Made by a program: the position numbers and the translations under genes. The notes beneath the pieces are model-generated. The model was not told the origin of the DNA. It saw only the letters and a program-made list of their open reading frames with translations, and did no database searches. A stretch of DNA of 64,000 bases from Streptomyces sp. SW4 (GTDB lineage Bacteria > Actinomycetota > Actinomycetes > Streptomycetales > Streptomycetaceae): contig QKWM01000004.1 of assembly GCA_003248315.1 (NCBI GenBank), forward strand, positions 2,663,001 to 2,727,000. The letters are read 5' to 3'. Below are positions 46,853-55,504 of the stretch, piece after piece; position 1 is the first letter of the stretch; each line of letters starts with the position of its first letter.

Positions 46853-46881
46853 TGGCAGATTCTGCCACAGGGGCATAGCCT
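46853..46881 (+). promoter_or_regulatory. TetR operator and leaderless promoter
   Basis: TGGCAGATTCTGCCA (46853-46867, 7+7 palindrome) covers the expected -35 region. TAGCCT (46876-46881) ends 6 nt before the GTG start at 46888. This arrangement suits leaderless, autorepressed expression of the TetR gene. Confidence 0.5.
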
Positions 46882-46887
46882 GCCGAA

Positions 46888-47718
46888 GTGAGCAGCACCA
46901 CCCCAGACACCGGCGGTTCCGCCGCCCCGGCCCGCCGCCGTGCCCCCGTCTCGCTGACCGAACGCCGCAAGGCCGAGACCCGCATGGAGATCGCCCGGGC
47001 CGCCGCCGCGCTCTTCGTACGCCAGGGCCTGCGGGCCACCCGCGCCGAGGACATCGCCCAGGCCGCCGGTATCGCCCCGCGCACCTTCTACCGCTACTTC
47101 GCCACCAAGGAGGAGGCCGTCGCCCCGCTCTACGCGGCGGGCGCCGAACGCTGGGCGGAGGCGGTGCGCGACGCCCCCGCCGAACTGGCCCCGCCGCAGG
47201 CCCTGGAGCACGCCGTGCGCCACACGCTGACGCCCGGCGCCGGGGTGTCGGCGGCCTCCTGGGAGTGGGTGCGCACCCTGATCCGGCTGGCCCAGGAGAG
47301 CCCTGCCCTGCGGAAGGTGTGGGCGGAGGTCTGCCACCGGGCGGAGGAGACGCTGGCGGACGTCCTCGCCGCCCGCGCGACCCTCCCCGCCCGCACCGCC
47401 GCTCCCACGGCCACCGTCGCCCAGGACGCCGCCGCCCCCACGGCCACCGTCGCCCAGGACGTCACCGCCGCGCCCACCGCAGCCGCCGAAGTCCCCGCCG
47501 GGGTCCGCGAGGACAACGTTGCCGGGGCCCTCGCCGCGTCCCCCGCGGTCCGGTTCGCCGCCGCCGTGGCCGGGGCCGCCGTGCGGGTGGCCGTGGAGCG
47601 CTGGGCGGTCGGCGAGCGGCCACCGGAGGGACCGCACGGCCCCGTCGACCTTGCCCTGCGCAACCTGCGGTCCCTGCACGGCTTCTCCTGGGACGAGGTC
47701 ACCGCTCAGCGGGGCTGA
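46888..47718 (+). CDS. TetR-family regulator with repeated Ala/Pro/Thr insert
   Basis: 276 residues from GTG 46888, without a ribosome site. Helix-turn-helix RMEIARAAAALFVRQGLRAT, IAQAAGIAPRTFYRYFATKE. The ligand domain is interrupted by a low-complexity insert (residues about 165-210) with APTATVAQD twice, an unusual loop for TetR proteins. No obvious target is adjacent; autoregulation is suggested by the palindrome upstream. The 3' end overlaps the convergent WYL gene by 13 nt. Confidence 0.88.
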   Translation: MSSTTPDTGGSAAPARRRAPVSLTERRKAETRMEIARAAAALFVRQGLRATRAEDIAQAAGIAPRTFYRYFATKEEAVAPLYAAGAERWAEAVRDAPAELAPPQALEHAVRHTLTPGAGVSAASWEWVRTLIRLAQESPALRKVWAEVCHRAEETLADVLAARATLPARTAAPTATVAQDAAAPTATVAQDVTAAPTAAAEVPAGVREDNVAGALAASPAVRFAAAVAGAAVRVAVERWAVGERPPEGPHGPVDLALRNLRSLHGFSWDEVTAQRG

Positions 47719-48704
47719 GGCCCGCCGTCCGGCGCTCCCGGCTCCGCGGCCCGGGTCAGCCGCTCGCCCAACTCCCGGACACACCGCACCAGTTCCTCCG
47801 GCCGGCGGACCCGGAACTCCAGCCCCAGCAGCGCGAGCCGCGCCGCCAGCCACTCCGCCTTGTCGGACACCGTGGCCCGCAGCACACATGACGACCCGTC
47901 GGCGGACGCCAGAGGCGTGCCGAGCCAGCCCGGCAGGCGGGCCGCGACGACCTCGGCCGGCGCGGCGAAGGCGATCTCCACGTCGTAGGAGTCGCCGCGT
48001 CGGTGCATGGAGCGGCGCAGGTACTCCGCCGCGCTCCCGGTCGGCAGCTCCCGCGGAGCGAACCGCGCCCCCGTCGCGAACGGCTCGCTCACCCGGTCCA
48101 CCCGGAAGGTCCGCCAGTCGGCGCGGTCGAGGTCGTAGGCGACGAGGTACCAGCGCCGGCCGGTCGACACCAGCCGGTACGGCTCCGTCAGGCGCCGTGA
48201 CTCGGTGCCGTCCCCGGCCCGGTAGGCGAACCGCAGCCGTTCGCGGCCGGCCACCGTCGAGGCCATGACGGTCAGCGTCTCCGGCGCGATACTCGGCCCG
48301 TCTCCACTGGTCAGCGGCGTGGTCGCGGCCTGCAGGGTGGTGACCCGGTGCCGCAGCCGGGCGGGCAGCACCTGCTCCAGCTTGGCCAGCGCCCGCACCG
48401 ACGCCTCGTCGACGCCCTCGACCGCGTGCCCGGCGCCCGCCCGCAGCCCGACCGCGATCGCCACCGCCTCCTCGTCGTCGAGGACCAGCGGCGGCATCGC
48501 CTTGCCCGCCACCAGCCGGTACCCGCCCTCCGCGCCCATGGTGGCCTGCACCGGATAGCCCAGCTCGCGCAGCCGGTCGATGTCCCGGCGCACGGTGCGC
48601 CGCGACACCCCCAGCCGCTCGGCCAGCTCACCGCCGGGCCATTCCCGGGGCGTCTGGAGCAGGGAGAGGAGCGTCAGCAGCCGTGCCGGAGTGTCCGTCG
48701 TCAT
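47706..48704 (-). CDS. WYL-domain (YafY-type) transcriptional regulator
   Basis: 332 residues. The N-terminal winged helix is ARLLTLLSLLQTPREWPGGE, LAERLGVSRRTVRRDIDRLR with wing YPVQATMGAEGGYRLVAG. The WYL domain has RRWYLVAYDLDRADWRTFRV (the W-Y-L and following R residues), then the WCX extension. It is divergent from an MFS exporter with a large palindrome between them, so it is the probable repressor of that exporter and of itself. The frame is intact. Confidence 0.92.
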   Translation of the reverse strand: MTTDTPARLLTLLSLLQTPREWPGGELAERLGVSRRTVRRDIDRLRELGYPVQATMGAEGGYRLVAGKAMPPLVLDDEEAVAIAVGLRAGAGHAVEGVDEASVRALAKLEQVLPARLRHRVTTLQAATTPLTSGDGPSIAPETLTVMASTVAGRERLRFAYRAGDGTESRRLTEPYRLVSTGRRWYLVAYDLDRADWRTFRVDRVSEPFATGARFAPRELPTGSAAEYLRRSMHRRGDSYDVEIAFAAPAEVVAARLPGWLGTPLASADGSSCVLRATVSDKAEWLAARLALLGLEFRVRRPEELVRCVRELGERLTRAAEPGAPDGGPQPR

Positions 48705-48722
48705 GTCCTCGAGGATGGCGCA

Positions 48723-48749
48723 CCACTAGGACACGACCTGTCCTAGTGG
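48723..48749. promoter_or_regulatory. WYL-regulator operator
   Basis: CCACTAGGACA-5 nt-TGTCCTAGTGG, a perfect 11+11 inverted repeat centred in the 62-bp divergent spacer. It overlaps the expected -35 of the MFS promoter. Confidence 0.75.
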
Positions 48750-48754
48750 CCGCC

Positions 48755-48760
48755 TAGCGT
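48755..48760 (+). promoter_or_regulatory. -10 box of a leaderless MFS promoter
   Basis: TAGCGT ends 6 nt before ATG 48767, and no Shine-Dalgarno is present. Confidence 0.45.
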
Positions 48761-48766
48761 CGCGGC

Positions 48767-50316
48767 ATGTCCTTCACCGAGAGCACACCAGCTTCGCCCG
48801 TCCCGCCCGTGTCACCCGGCGGCGCCGACCGGCCCCCGGCCGGCGACCGCCGCCGGTGGTTCGCCCTCGCGATCGTCATGACGGCGGCCTTCATGGACCT
48901 CGTCGACGTCACGATCGTCAACATCGCGATCCCCTCCATCCAGCGCGACGAGGGCGCCACGTTCAGCCAGATCCAGTGGATCACCGCCGGCTACGCCCTC
49001 GCCTTCGCCGCCGGGCTGATCACCGGCGGCCGGCTCGGCGACATCCACGGCCGCAAGCGGATCTTCCTGGTCGGCATCGGCGGGTTCACCGTCGCCTCCG
49101 CGCTGTGCGGACTCGCCGTGAACCCGGAGATGCTGGTGGCCTCCCGGATCCTGCAGGGCGGCATGGCGGCGCTGATGGTGCCGCAGGTGCTGTCGATCGT
49201 GCACGCGACCTTCCCGGCCCACGAACGCGGCAAGGTCTTCGGCCTGTTCGGCGCGGTCGTCGGACTCGGCGCGGTCTCCGGTCCGCTGCTCGGCGCGCTG
49301 CTGACCGAGTGGAACCTGTTCGGCCTGGAATGGCGGCCCATCTTCCTCATCAACCTGCCGGTCGGCGTCGCCGGCCTGGTCCTCGGCAGCCGCTTCATCA
49401 CCGAGTCCCGGGCGCCGCGCGCCCTCAAGCTGGACCTGGTGGGCGTCGCCCTGGTCACGCTGGGCCTGCTGATGCTGGTCTACCCGCTCACCCGCGGGCA
49501 CGACCTGGGCTGGCCGCTGTGGGGGCACCTGTCCATGGCCGGCTCGCTCCTCGTCCTGGCGGCGCTGGTGGCGTACGAGCGGCGCAAGAGCGCACGGGAC
49601 GGCTCGCCGCTGGTGGAACTGTCCCTGTTCCGGGTGAAGAGCTTCGCCGCGGGCATCGCCGTGCAGACCGTCTTCGGTCTCGCGCTGGGCGTCTTCTTCC
49701 TGGTCTGGACGCTCTACCTGCAGTTCGGCCTGGGCTGGGGTCCGCTGAAGGCCGGACTGACGGGGTGCCGTTCTCCCTGGCGGTGTCCACGGCCGCCGCG
49801 CTGTCGGTGCAGAAGCTCGTCCCGCGGTTCGGGCGCAAGGTGCTCCAGGCGGGCGCGCTGGTGATGGCCGCCGGGGTGCTGCTCTACCTGTGGGAGGCCG
49901 GCCGGTACGGGCTCGGCATCGCCCCGTGGCAGATGGCCCTGCCGCTGGTCGTGATGGGCATGGGCATGGGTCTGATCGTCGCCCCGCTGACCGACGCGAT
50001 CCTGTCCGAGGTGCCGCGCGAGCACGCGGGGGCGGCCTCGGGGCTGATCAACACCGTGATGCAGATGGGCAACGCGCTCGGCCTCGGCCTGGTGTCGGTG
50101 GTGTTCTTCGGGGTCGTCGCCGACGACGTGACGCCGGCCCGCATCGGCCCCGAGTACGTCGACGCCTTCCAGCACGCGCTGGGCTGGGTCGCCGCGGTGC
50201 TCGGCGCCATCTTCCTGCTGATGTTCGCGCTGCCGAGGCGTCCCGCGCAGCACCTGGAGGGCGGCGGCCCGGAGGCCGCCGGCACGCAGGAGCGGGAGCC
50301 CGCGCTCGCCCGGTGA
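48767..50316 (+). CDS. DHA2-family MFS drug exporter (one frameshift)
   Basis: About 517 codons. Helix 1 motif FMDLVDVTIVNIAIPSIQRD, motif A GGRLGDIHGRKRIFL and motif C-like VGLGAVSGPLLGALL. After a base lost near 49762 it continues VPFSLAVSTAAALSVQKLVP through GAASGLINTVMQMGNALGLG. It has 14 helices, proton-driven drug efflux type. It is paired with the divergent WYL repressor, and a strong terminator follows. Confidence 0.9.
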
Positions 50317-50350
50317 GTCCGGGGGCGCCGCGCCCGGACCGTACGCCCGA

Positions 50351-50376
50351 GGGGCCGCCTCGCGAAGGGCGGCCCC
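50351..50376 (+). terminator. terminator of the MFS gene
   Basis: GGGGCCGCC, 8-nt loop, GGCGGCCCC then TTGC, 35 bp after the stop. Confidence 0.65.
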
Positions 50377-50419
50377 TTGCGCATGTCCGGCGCACGGCTT
50401 GCGCATGTCCGGCGCACGG
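50377..50419 (+). repeat. 21-bp direct repeat upstream of the fructose operon
   Basis: TTGCGCATGTCCGGCGCACG(G) occurs at 50377-50397 and 50399-50419, period 22. Confidence 0.75.
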
Positions 50420-50420
50420 T

Positions 50421-50456
50421 CATGCCCGTTCATGCCTGACTACGCCTGATCATGCC
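50421..50456 (+). promoter_or_regulatory. 10-bp-phased repeats, putative DeoR-type operator
   Basis: CATGCC, CATGCC, TACGCC and CATGCC start at 50421, 50431, 50441 and 50451, exactly one helical turn apart and just upstream of the -35 box. DeoR-family sugar regulators bind such in-phase repeats. Confidence 0.55.
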
Positions 50457-50464
50457 CGGATGTG

Positions 50465-50493
50465 TTTACTTTCCCGAAAACCGGGCGTAGCCT
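50465..50493 (+). promoter_or_regulatory. promoter of the fructose operon
   Basis: TTTACT, 17 nt, TAGCCT, about 40 bp before ATG 50539. Near the Streptomyces housekeeping consensus. Confidence 0.6.
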
Positions 50494-50538
50494 CCTCGTG
50501 AAACCACAGGTTCGGGCATCGAGCGGAGGAGAACGGGC

Positions 50539-51300
50539 ATGTACGCACCGGAGCGGCAACAGGAGATCCTCCGGCTGGCCCGCGACGGCGGCCGCGTGGA
50601 CGTCGTGTCGCTCGCCGAGGAGTTCCAGGTGACGGCGGAGACCATCCGCCGCGACCTGAAGGCCCTCGACCGCGCCGGCCTGCTCCGCCGGGTCCACGGC
50701 GGCGCCATCCCGGCCGGCCGCCTCGACTTCGAGCCGGACCTCGCCGAGCGCGAGACCACCGCCGCCGACGAGAAGGACCGCATCGCCAAGGCGGCCCTCG
50801 CCGAACTCCCCGCCGACGGCACCGTGATCCTGGACGCCGGCACCACGGTGGCCCGCCTGGCCGCGGCCCTCCCGCTGGACGCCTCGCTCACCGTCGTCAC
50901 GCACAGCCTGCCGATCGCCGCCCGCCTCGCCGACCACCCGGGCATCCAGCTCCACCTCGTCGGCGGGCGCGTCCGGCACCGCACCCGCGCCGCCGTGGAC
51001 GCCTGGGCGCTGCGCGCGTACGGCGAGATCCGCGCCGACGTGCTGCTCGTGGCCGCCAACGGCTACTCCGCCGAGCACGGCCTGACCACCCCCGACCTCG
51101 CCGAGGCCGCCGTCAAGCGCGCGGCCGTGGCCGCCGCCCGCCGCGTGGTCCTCCTCGCCGACTCCTCCAAGCACGGCCAGGAGCACTTCGCCCGCTTCGG
51201 CGACCTCAGCGACGTCGACCTCCTGATCACCGACAGCGGGCTCAGCCCCGAGGACGCCGCCGCCATCGAACGCGGCGGCACGGAAGTAGTACGCGCATGA
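50539..51300 (+). CDS. DeoR-family regulator of the fructose operon
   Basis: 253 residues from ATG 50539, with GGAGGAG. Helix-turn-helix VDVVSLAEEFQVTAETIRRDLKALDRAGLLRRVHGGAI is classic DeoR. The sugar-phosphate-binding domain follows with TVILDAGTTVARLAAAL and VLLADSSKHGQEHFARFG. Probably senses fructose 1-phosphate and represses its own operon. Its TGA overlaps the next ATG. Confidence 0.92.
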   Translation: MYAPERQQEILRLARDGGRVDVVSLAEEFQVTAETIRRDLKALDRAGLLRRVHGGAIPAGRLDFEPDLAERETTAADEKDRIAKAALAELPADGTVILDAGTTVARLAAALPLDASLTVVTHSLPIAARLADHPGIQLHLVGGRVRHRTRAAVDAWALRAYGEIRADVLLVAANGYSAEHGLTTPDLAEAAVKRAAVAAARRVVLLADSSKHGQEHFARFGDLSDVDLLITDSGLSPEDAAAIERGGTEVVRA

Positions 51301-52244
51301 TCCTCACCGTCACCCCGAACCCGTCCCTCGACCGCACCTACGAGGTCCCCTCCCTCGACCGCGGCGAGGTCGTCCGCGCCACCGGCGAGCGGGTGGACCC
51401 GGGCGGCAAGGGCGTGAACGTCTCCCGCGCGGTCACCGCCGCCGGGCAGCGCACCACCGCCGTACTGCCGCTCGGCGGCGCGCCCGGCGCACTCGTCGCC
51501 GACCTCCTCGACGCCCAGGGCATCGAGGTCGCCCCGGTGCCGATCGCCGGGGCCACCCGCTCCAACATCGCCCTCGCGGAGGCCGACGGGGTCCTCACGA
51601 AGATCAACGCACCGGGTCCCGAACTGTCGGCCGCCGAGCGGGAACTGCTGCTGGAGACGGTACGCCGGCAGTCGCACGCCGCCGACTGGATCGCCTGCTG
51701 CGGCAGCCTCCCGCGCGGACTCGCCCCCTCCTGGTACGCCGACCTGGTCGCGCGGGCCCACACCGCCCGGGTGCGCATCGCCCTGGACACCTCCGGGCCC
51801 GCCCTGCTCCAGGCCCTGCGCGAGCGGCCCGACGTGGTCAAGCCGAACGCCGAGGAGCTGGCCCAGGCCGTCGGACGGCCGCTGGCCACCGTCGGCGACG
51901 CGGTGAAGGCCGCGGAGGAACTGCGGCAACTGGGCGCACGGGCGGTCCTCGCCAGCCTCGGCGCCGACGGGCAGCTGCTCGTGGACGACGCCGGCACCTG
52001 GTTCGGCCGCGCGCACGTGGACGCCGTGCGCAGCAACGTCGGCGCCGGGGACTCCTCGCTCGCCGGCTTCCTGATCGCCGGCGGCGCCGGACCGGAGGCG
52101 CTCGCCTCCGCCGTCGCCCACGGCGCCGCAGCCGTCCGGCTGCCCGGCAGCGTGATGCCGACGCCCGCCGACCTGGACCCGGACGCGGTGACCGTCACGG
52201 CCGACGTGCCGGTGGACCGCCCGCTGAAGGAGCCGGTGCCATGA
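51297..52244 (+). CDS. fruK: 1-phosphofructokinase
   Basis: 315 residues, PfkB family. N-terminal MILTVTPNPSLDRTYEVP and GGKGVNVSRAVTAAG bind the sugar phosphate. The C-terminal motif NVGAGDSSLAGFLIAGG holds the catalytic Asp. Phosphorylates the fructose 1-phosphate made by the PTS to fructose 1,6-bisphosphate. Translation is coupled to the regulator by ATGA. Confidence 0.94.
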   Translation: MILTVTPNPSLDRTYEVPSLDRGEVVRATGERVDPGGKGVNVSRAVTAAGQRTTAVLPLGGAPGALVADLLDAQGIEVAPVPIAGATRSNIALAEADGVLTKINAPGPELSAAERELLLETVRRQSHAADWIACCGSLPRGLAPSWYADLVARAHTARVRIALDTSGPALLQALRERPDVVKPNAEELAQAVGRPLATVGDAVKAAEELRQLGARAVLASLGADGQLLVDDAGTWFGRAHVDAVRSNVGAGDSSLAGFLIAGGAGPEALASAVAHGAAAVRLPGSVMPTPADLDPDAVTVTADVPVDRPLKEPVP

Positions 52245-52327
52245 TCCCCGGCCGCGCCTTTGTCTCCCTCCCCGTCCCCCTCCCCGCCCGCCCGGCCCCG
52301 GGCGATACGCGAGCTAAGGAGCCCGCG

Positions 52328-54451
52328 ATGAGCGACATGATCACCGCGGACCTGGTCGACCTCGACCTGTCCGCCGACACCAAGGAAGCGGCGGCCCGCG
52401 CCCTCGCCGAACGCATGGTGGCCCTGGGCCGGGTGACCCACCTCGACGGCTTCCTCGTCGACGTGGCCGCCCGCGAGGCGCAGATGCCGACCGGGCTCGA
52501 CGGCGGCATCGGCATCCCGCACTGCCGCAGCGAGCACGTCACCGAGCCGACGCTCGCCTTCGGACGCAGCGCCCGGGGCATCGACTTCGGCGCGGCCGAC
52601 GGCCCGGCCGACCTGATCTTCCTGATCGCCGCGCCGGCGGGCGCCGACGACGCCCACCTGACCATCCTGTCCTCCCTGGCCCGGCAGCTGATGAACACCG
52701 AGTTCACCGACGCGCTGCGGGCGGCGGGCGACGCGCGGACCGCGGCGGCGCTGATCCGCGGGGAGGAGGCCCCGGCCGCCGAGGCCGCAGCGGCCGGACC
52801 CGCACGGCCCGCCGCGTCCACCGAGCCGGCGGCGGCCGAGAACGCCGCGGCGCCGGCCGAGAACTCCGTGGCGGCGTCGGTGGCGGCCTCCGCCGGCGCC
52901 GCCACGGGCACCACCGGCCTGCCGGAGGCACCCGAGGCGGGGGAGGAGGACGGTGAGCGTCCGTTCCGGATCGTCGCCGTCACCTCCTGCCCCACCGGCA
53001 TCGCCCACACCTACATGGCGGCCGAGTCGCTGGAGAACGCCGGCCGCGAGGCGGGCGTCGAGGTCGTCGTCGAGACCCAGGGCTCGGCCGGCTTCACCCG
53101 GCTCGACCCGGCGGTGATCGCGGCGGCGGACGGCGTGATCCTCGCCCACGACGTCGCCGTACGCGACAAGGACCGCTTCGCCGGCAAGCCCACCGTCGAC
53201 ACCGGCGTGAAGGCCGCCATCAACCGCCCCGGCGAGCTGATCGCCGAGGTCCGCGACAAGGCCGCGCGCGGCGAGGTCACCTCCGGCTCCCCGGGCGCGA
53301 CACCCGTCGAGCGCACCGGCGACTCCGGCGAGGGCTACGGCACCAAGCTCCGCAAATGGCTCATGTCGGGCGTCAGTTACATGGTGCCGTTCGTCGCTGC
53401 GGGCGGTCTGCTCATCGCCCTCGGCTTCGCGATCGGCGGCTACGAGATCAACAAGGCGCCGGCGGTCACGGACCACTTCGTGTGGGGCCAGGCCGACAGC
53501 TGGGCGGCGCTGCTGTTCCAGATCGGCGGCGTGGCCTTCGCCTTCCTGGTCCCCGTCCTCGCCGGCTACATCGCCTACGGCATGGCCGACCGGCCCGGAC
53601 TGGTCCCCGGCTTCGTGGGCGGCTCCATCGCCCTGACCGTCAACGCCGGCTTCCTCGGCGGCCTCGCGGCCGGCCTGATCTCCGGCGCCGTGGTCCTGGC
53701 GATCCAGCGGGTGCGGATCCCGGCGGCGCTGCGCGGCATCATGCCGGTGGTGGTGATCCCGCTGATCTCCTCGGCGGTCGTCGGATTCCTGATGTTCGTG
53801 GTGATCGGCAAGCCCATCGCCTCCGCGCAGAAGGCCATGACCGACTGGCTGAACGGCCTGTCCGGCGCCAACGCCGTCCTGCTCGGCGCGCTGCTCGGCC
53901 TGATGATGTGCTTCGACCTGGGCGGACCCGTCAACAAGGTCGCCTACACCTTCGCCACCGCCGGGATCGCCGTCTCCGACCCGAGCGACTCGGCGATGAA
54001 GATCATGGCCGCGGTGATGGCGGCCGGCATGGTCCCGCCGCTGGCCATGGCCCTCGCCACCACCGTGCGCGGCAAGCTGTTCAACGCCGCCGAACGGGAG
54101 AACGGCAAGGCCGCCTGGGTACTGGGCGCGTCCTTCATCTCCGAGGGCGCGATCCCGTTCGCCGCGGCCGACCCGCTCCGCGTCATCCCGGCGTCGATGG
54201 TGGGCGGCGCGCTCACCGGCGCCCTGTCGATGGTCTTCGGCGCCACCCTGCGCGCCCCGCACGGCGGCGTGTTCGTCGTCCCGCTGATCGGCAACCCGCT
54301 GCTCTACCTGGTCGCCATCGCCGCCGGCGTCGTCGTCACCACCGGGCTGGTCGTCCTGCTCAAGGGCCTGCGCCGGCCCGCGGACACGACCGCGCCGGGG
54401 CCGGGCCCCGCCGCGCCGCCCGCGGAGGCCAAGCAACCGGTCGCCGCGTGA
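52328..54451 (+). CDS. fruA: PTS fructose permease, EIIABC fusion
   Basis: 707 residues from ATG 52328, with AAGGAG. EIIA is at about 1-150, with phospho-His65 in GIPHCRSEHV. An Ala/Glu-rich linker (about 150-210) follows. EIIB is at about 215-320, with phospho-Cys221 in TSCPTGIAHTYMAAE. EIIC, from about 345, has nine or ten membrane helices, with GFVGGSIALTVNAGF and APHGGVFVVPLIGNP. Imports fructose as fructose 1-phosphate using phosphate from EI and HPr, which are not encoded here. The last gene of the operon, followed by a 17-bp hairpin. Confidence 0.95.
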   Translation: MSDMITADLVDLDLSADTKEAAARALAERMVALGRVTHLDGFLVDVAAREAQMPTGLDGGIGIPHCRSEHVTEPTLAFGRSARGIDFGAADGPADLIFLIAAPAGADDAHLTILSSLARQLMNTEFTDALRAAGDARTAAALIRGEEAPAAEAAAAGPARPAASTEPAAAENAAAPAENSVAASVAASAGAATGTTGLPEAPEAGEEDGERPFRIVAVTSCPTGIAHTYMAAESLENAGREAGVEVVVETQGSAGFTRLDPAVIAAADGVILAHDVAVRDKDRFAGKPTVDTGVKAAINRPGELIAEVRDKAARGEVTSGSPGATPVERTGDSGEGYGTKLRKWLMSGVSYMVPFVAAGGLLIALGFAIGGYEINKAPAVTDHFVWGQADSWAALLFQIGGVAFAFLVPVLAGYIAYGMADRPGLVPGFVGGSIALTVNAGFLGGLAAGLISGAVVLAIQRVRIPAALRGIMPVVVIPLISSAVVGFLMFVVIGKPIASAQKAMTDWLNGLSGANAVLLGALLGLMMCFDLGGPVNKVAYTFATAGIAVSDPSDSAMKIMAAVMAAGMVPPLAMALATTVRGKLFNAAERENGKAAWVLGASFISEGAIPFAAADPLRVIPASMVGGALTGALSMVFGATLRAPHGGVFVVPLIGNPLLYLVAIAAGVVVTTGLVVLLKGLRRPADTTAPGPGPAAPPAEAKQPVAA

Positions 54452-54456
54452 GAGCC

Positions 54457-54500
54457 GGGGCGGGACCGTGCGGCCGAGTTCGCCCGCACGGTCCCGCCCC
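54457..54500. terminator. 17-bp perfect hairpin ending the fructose operon
   Basis: GGGGCGGGACCGTGCGG (54457-54473) pairs exactly with 54484-54500. It starts 5 bp after the fruA stop and faces the convergent DUF6227 gene, so it can serve both. Confidence 0.85.
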
Positions 54501-54515
54501 CGGCCCGGCGCCCGG

Positions 54516-55262
54516 TCAGGAGACCTGGGCCGCCCGGCGCTCCATCGCCCGCCGGGCCGCGTCCTCGCTGACGTACACCTCGCACATGTGCCGGCCGTCG
54601 GGAGTCGCCGTGTGCTCCACCTCCCACAGGGAGACCTCCTCGCCGTCACCGAGCAGGAACGCGTGCTCGTACAGCGAGAAGGACGTCCCGGCGCGGCCCG
54701 CCCGGCCGGGGTGGCCGAAGGCCTGCGTGATCCGGTAGGCGGACGCCGTCGCCAGCAGCGCGGAGACGTCCGCGCCGGGACGGTCGGGGTTCTCCGCGCG
54801 GCGCAGCAGCCGGCGCGCATGGTCCGCCGAACCGCCCTGCACGTAGGAACTGCGCGGGGCCGGGATCGACGCCGCCGGCGTCAGCACCGGCAGCTCGAAG
54901 TCCGGCGCGTCCGGCGGCATCGGCAGCCGGGCGGTCGCCGCCCGCAGCTCCTCCTCGTCCACGTACACCTCGTGCCGGGGCTCGCTGCCCGGGGCGGTGT
55001 TGTGCACCAGCTCCCACAACGTGAGCGCCGAGCCGTCCGCGAGAAGCCAGGTGTGCCGGTAGGTCTCGCGGTGCAGTCCCGCGCTGTGGTGCGCCGAGTG
55101 CAGCGAACCGTCGTACGCCAGCGCGCACTCCAGCCGGCCCATCGTCTCGTCGGGCAGCTCGTAGGAGTTCAGGGCGCGTCCGAGCAGGCGCGCGAGGTGG
55201 TCCTCCGGGGTCTGCGGCGACCCGGGTGGTTCGTACGCTGCGGTCTCGTACGGAACGCTCAA
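54516..55262 (-). CDS. DUF6227-type protein with two internal repeats
   Basis: 248 residues. Two related halves: HLARLLGRALNSYELPDETM, TYRHTWLLADGSALTLWELV and RHEVYVDEEELRAATARL resemble ADHARRLLRRAENPDRPGAD, LYEHAFLLGDGEEVSLWEVE and CEVYVSEDAARRAMERR. It is a cytoplasmic protein found next to the fru operon in Streptomyces; the function is unknown. An intact frame convergent with fruA. Confidence 0.8.
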   Translation of the reverse strand: MSVPYETAAYEPPGSPQTPEDHLARLLGRALNSYELPDETMGRLECALAYDGSLHSAHHSAGLHRETYRHTWLLADGSALTLWELVHNTAPGSEPRHEVYVDEEELRAATARLPMPPDAPDFELPVLTPAASIPAPRSSYVQGGSADHARRLLRRAENPDRPGADVSALLATASAYRITQAFGHPGRAGRAGTSFSLYEHAFLLGDGEEVSLWEVEHTATPDGRHMCEVYVSEDAARRAMERRAAQVS

Positions 55263-55504
55263 GGTTTCTCCTGGCGTTGCTGCAAGTCACCTGGTGGGTG
55301 CATACCGTAGCCCTCGGTCGGACATCGTGTCCGGGAACCGGGAAAACGTACGCACGAAAAACGTGACGGCCGCGCGAAGAGTTCCCGCAGCCCGCCCGGT
55401 CCGGCGGAAATCCGCTGGTCACACGACCCTTGCGGCGGCCCGCCCGGCCCGGCGGGGTTCCGGCCGGCCGCCGGGACCGCCGTCCCGCGGGCCGACCGGG
55501 ACGA

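Noticed and set aside
51338..54820. A 1160-codon open frame on the minus strand across the fructose operon
   Set aside because: It is the mirror of fruK and fruA in a very GC-rich genome: composition is Arg/Gly/His-biased with no domain, whereas the plus-strand genes have all catalytic motifs.
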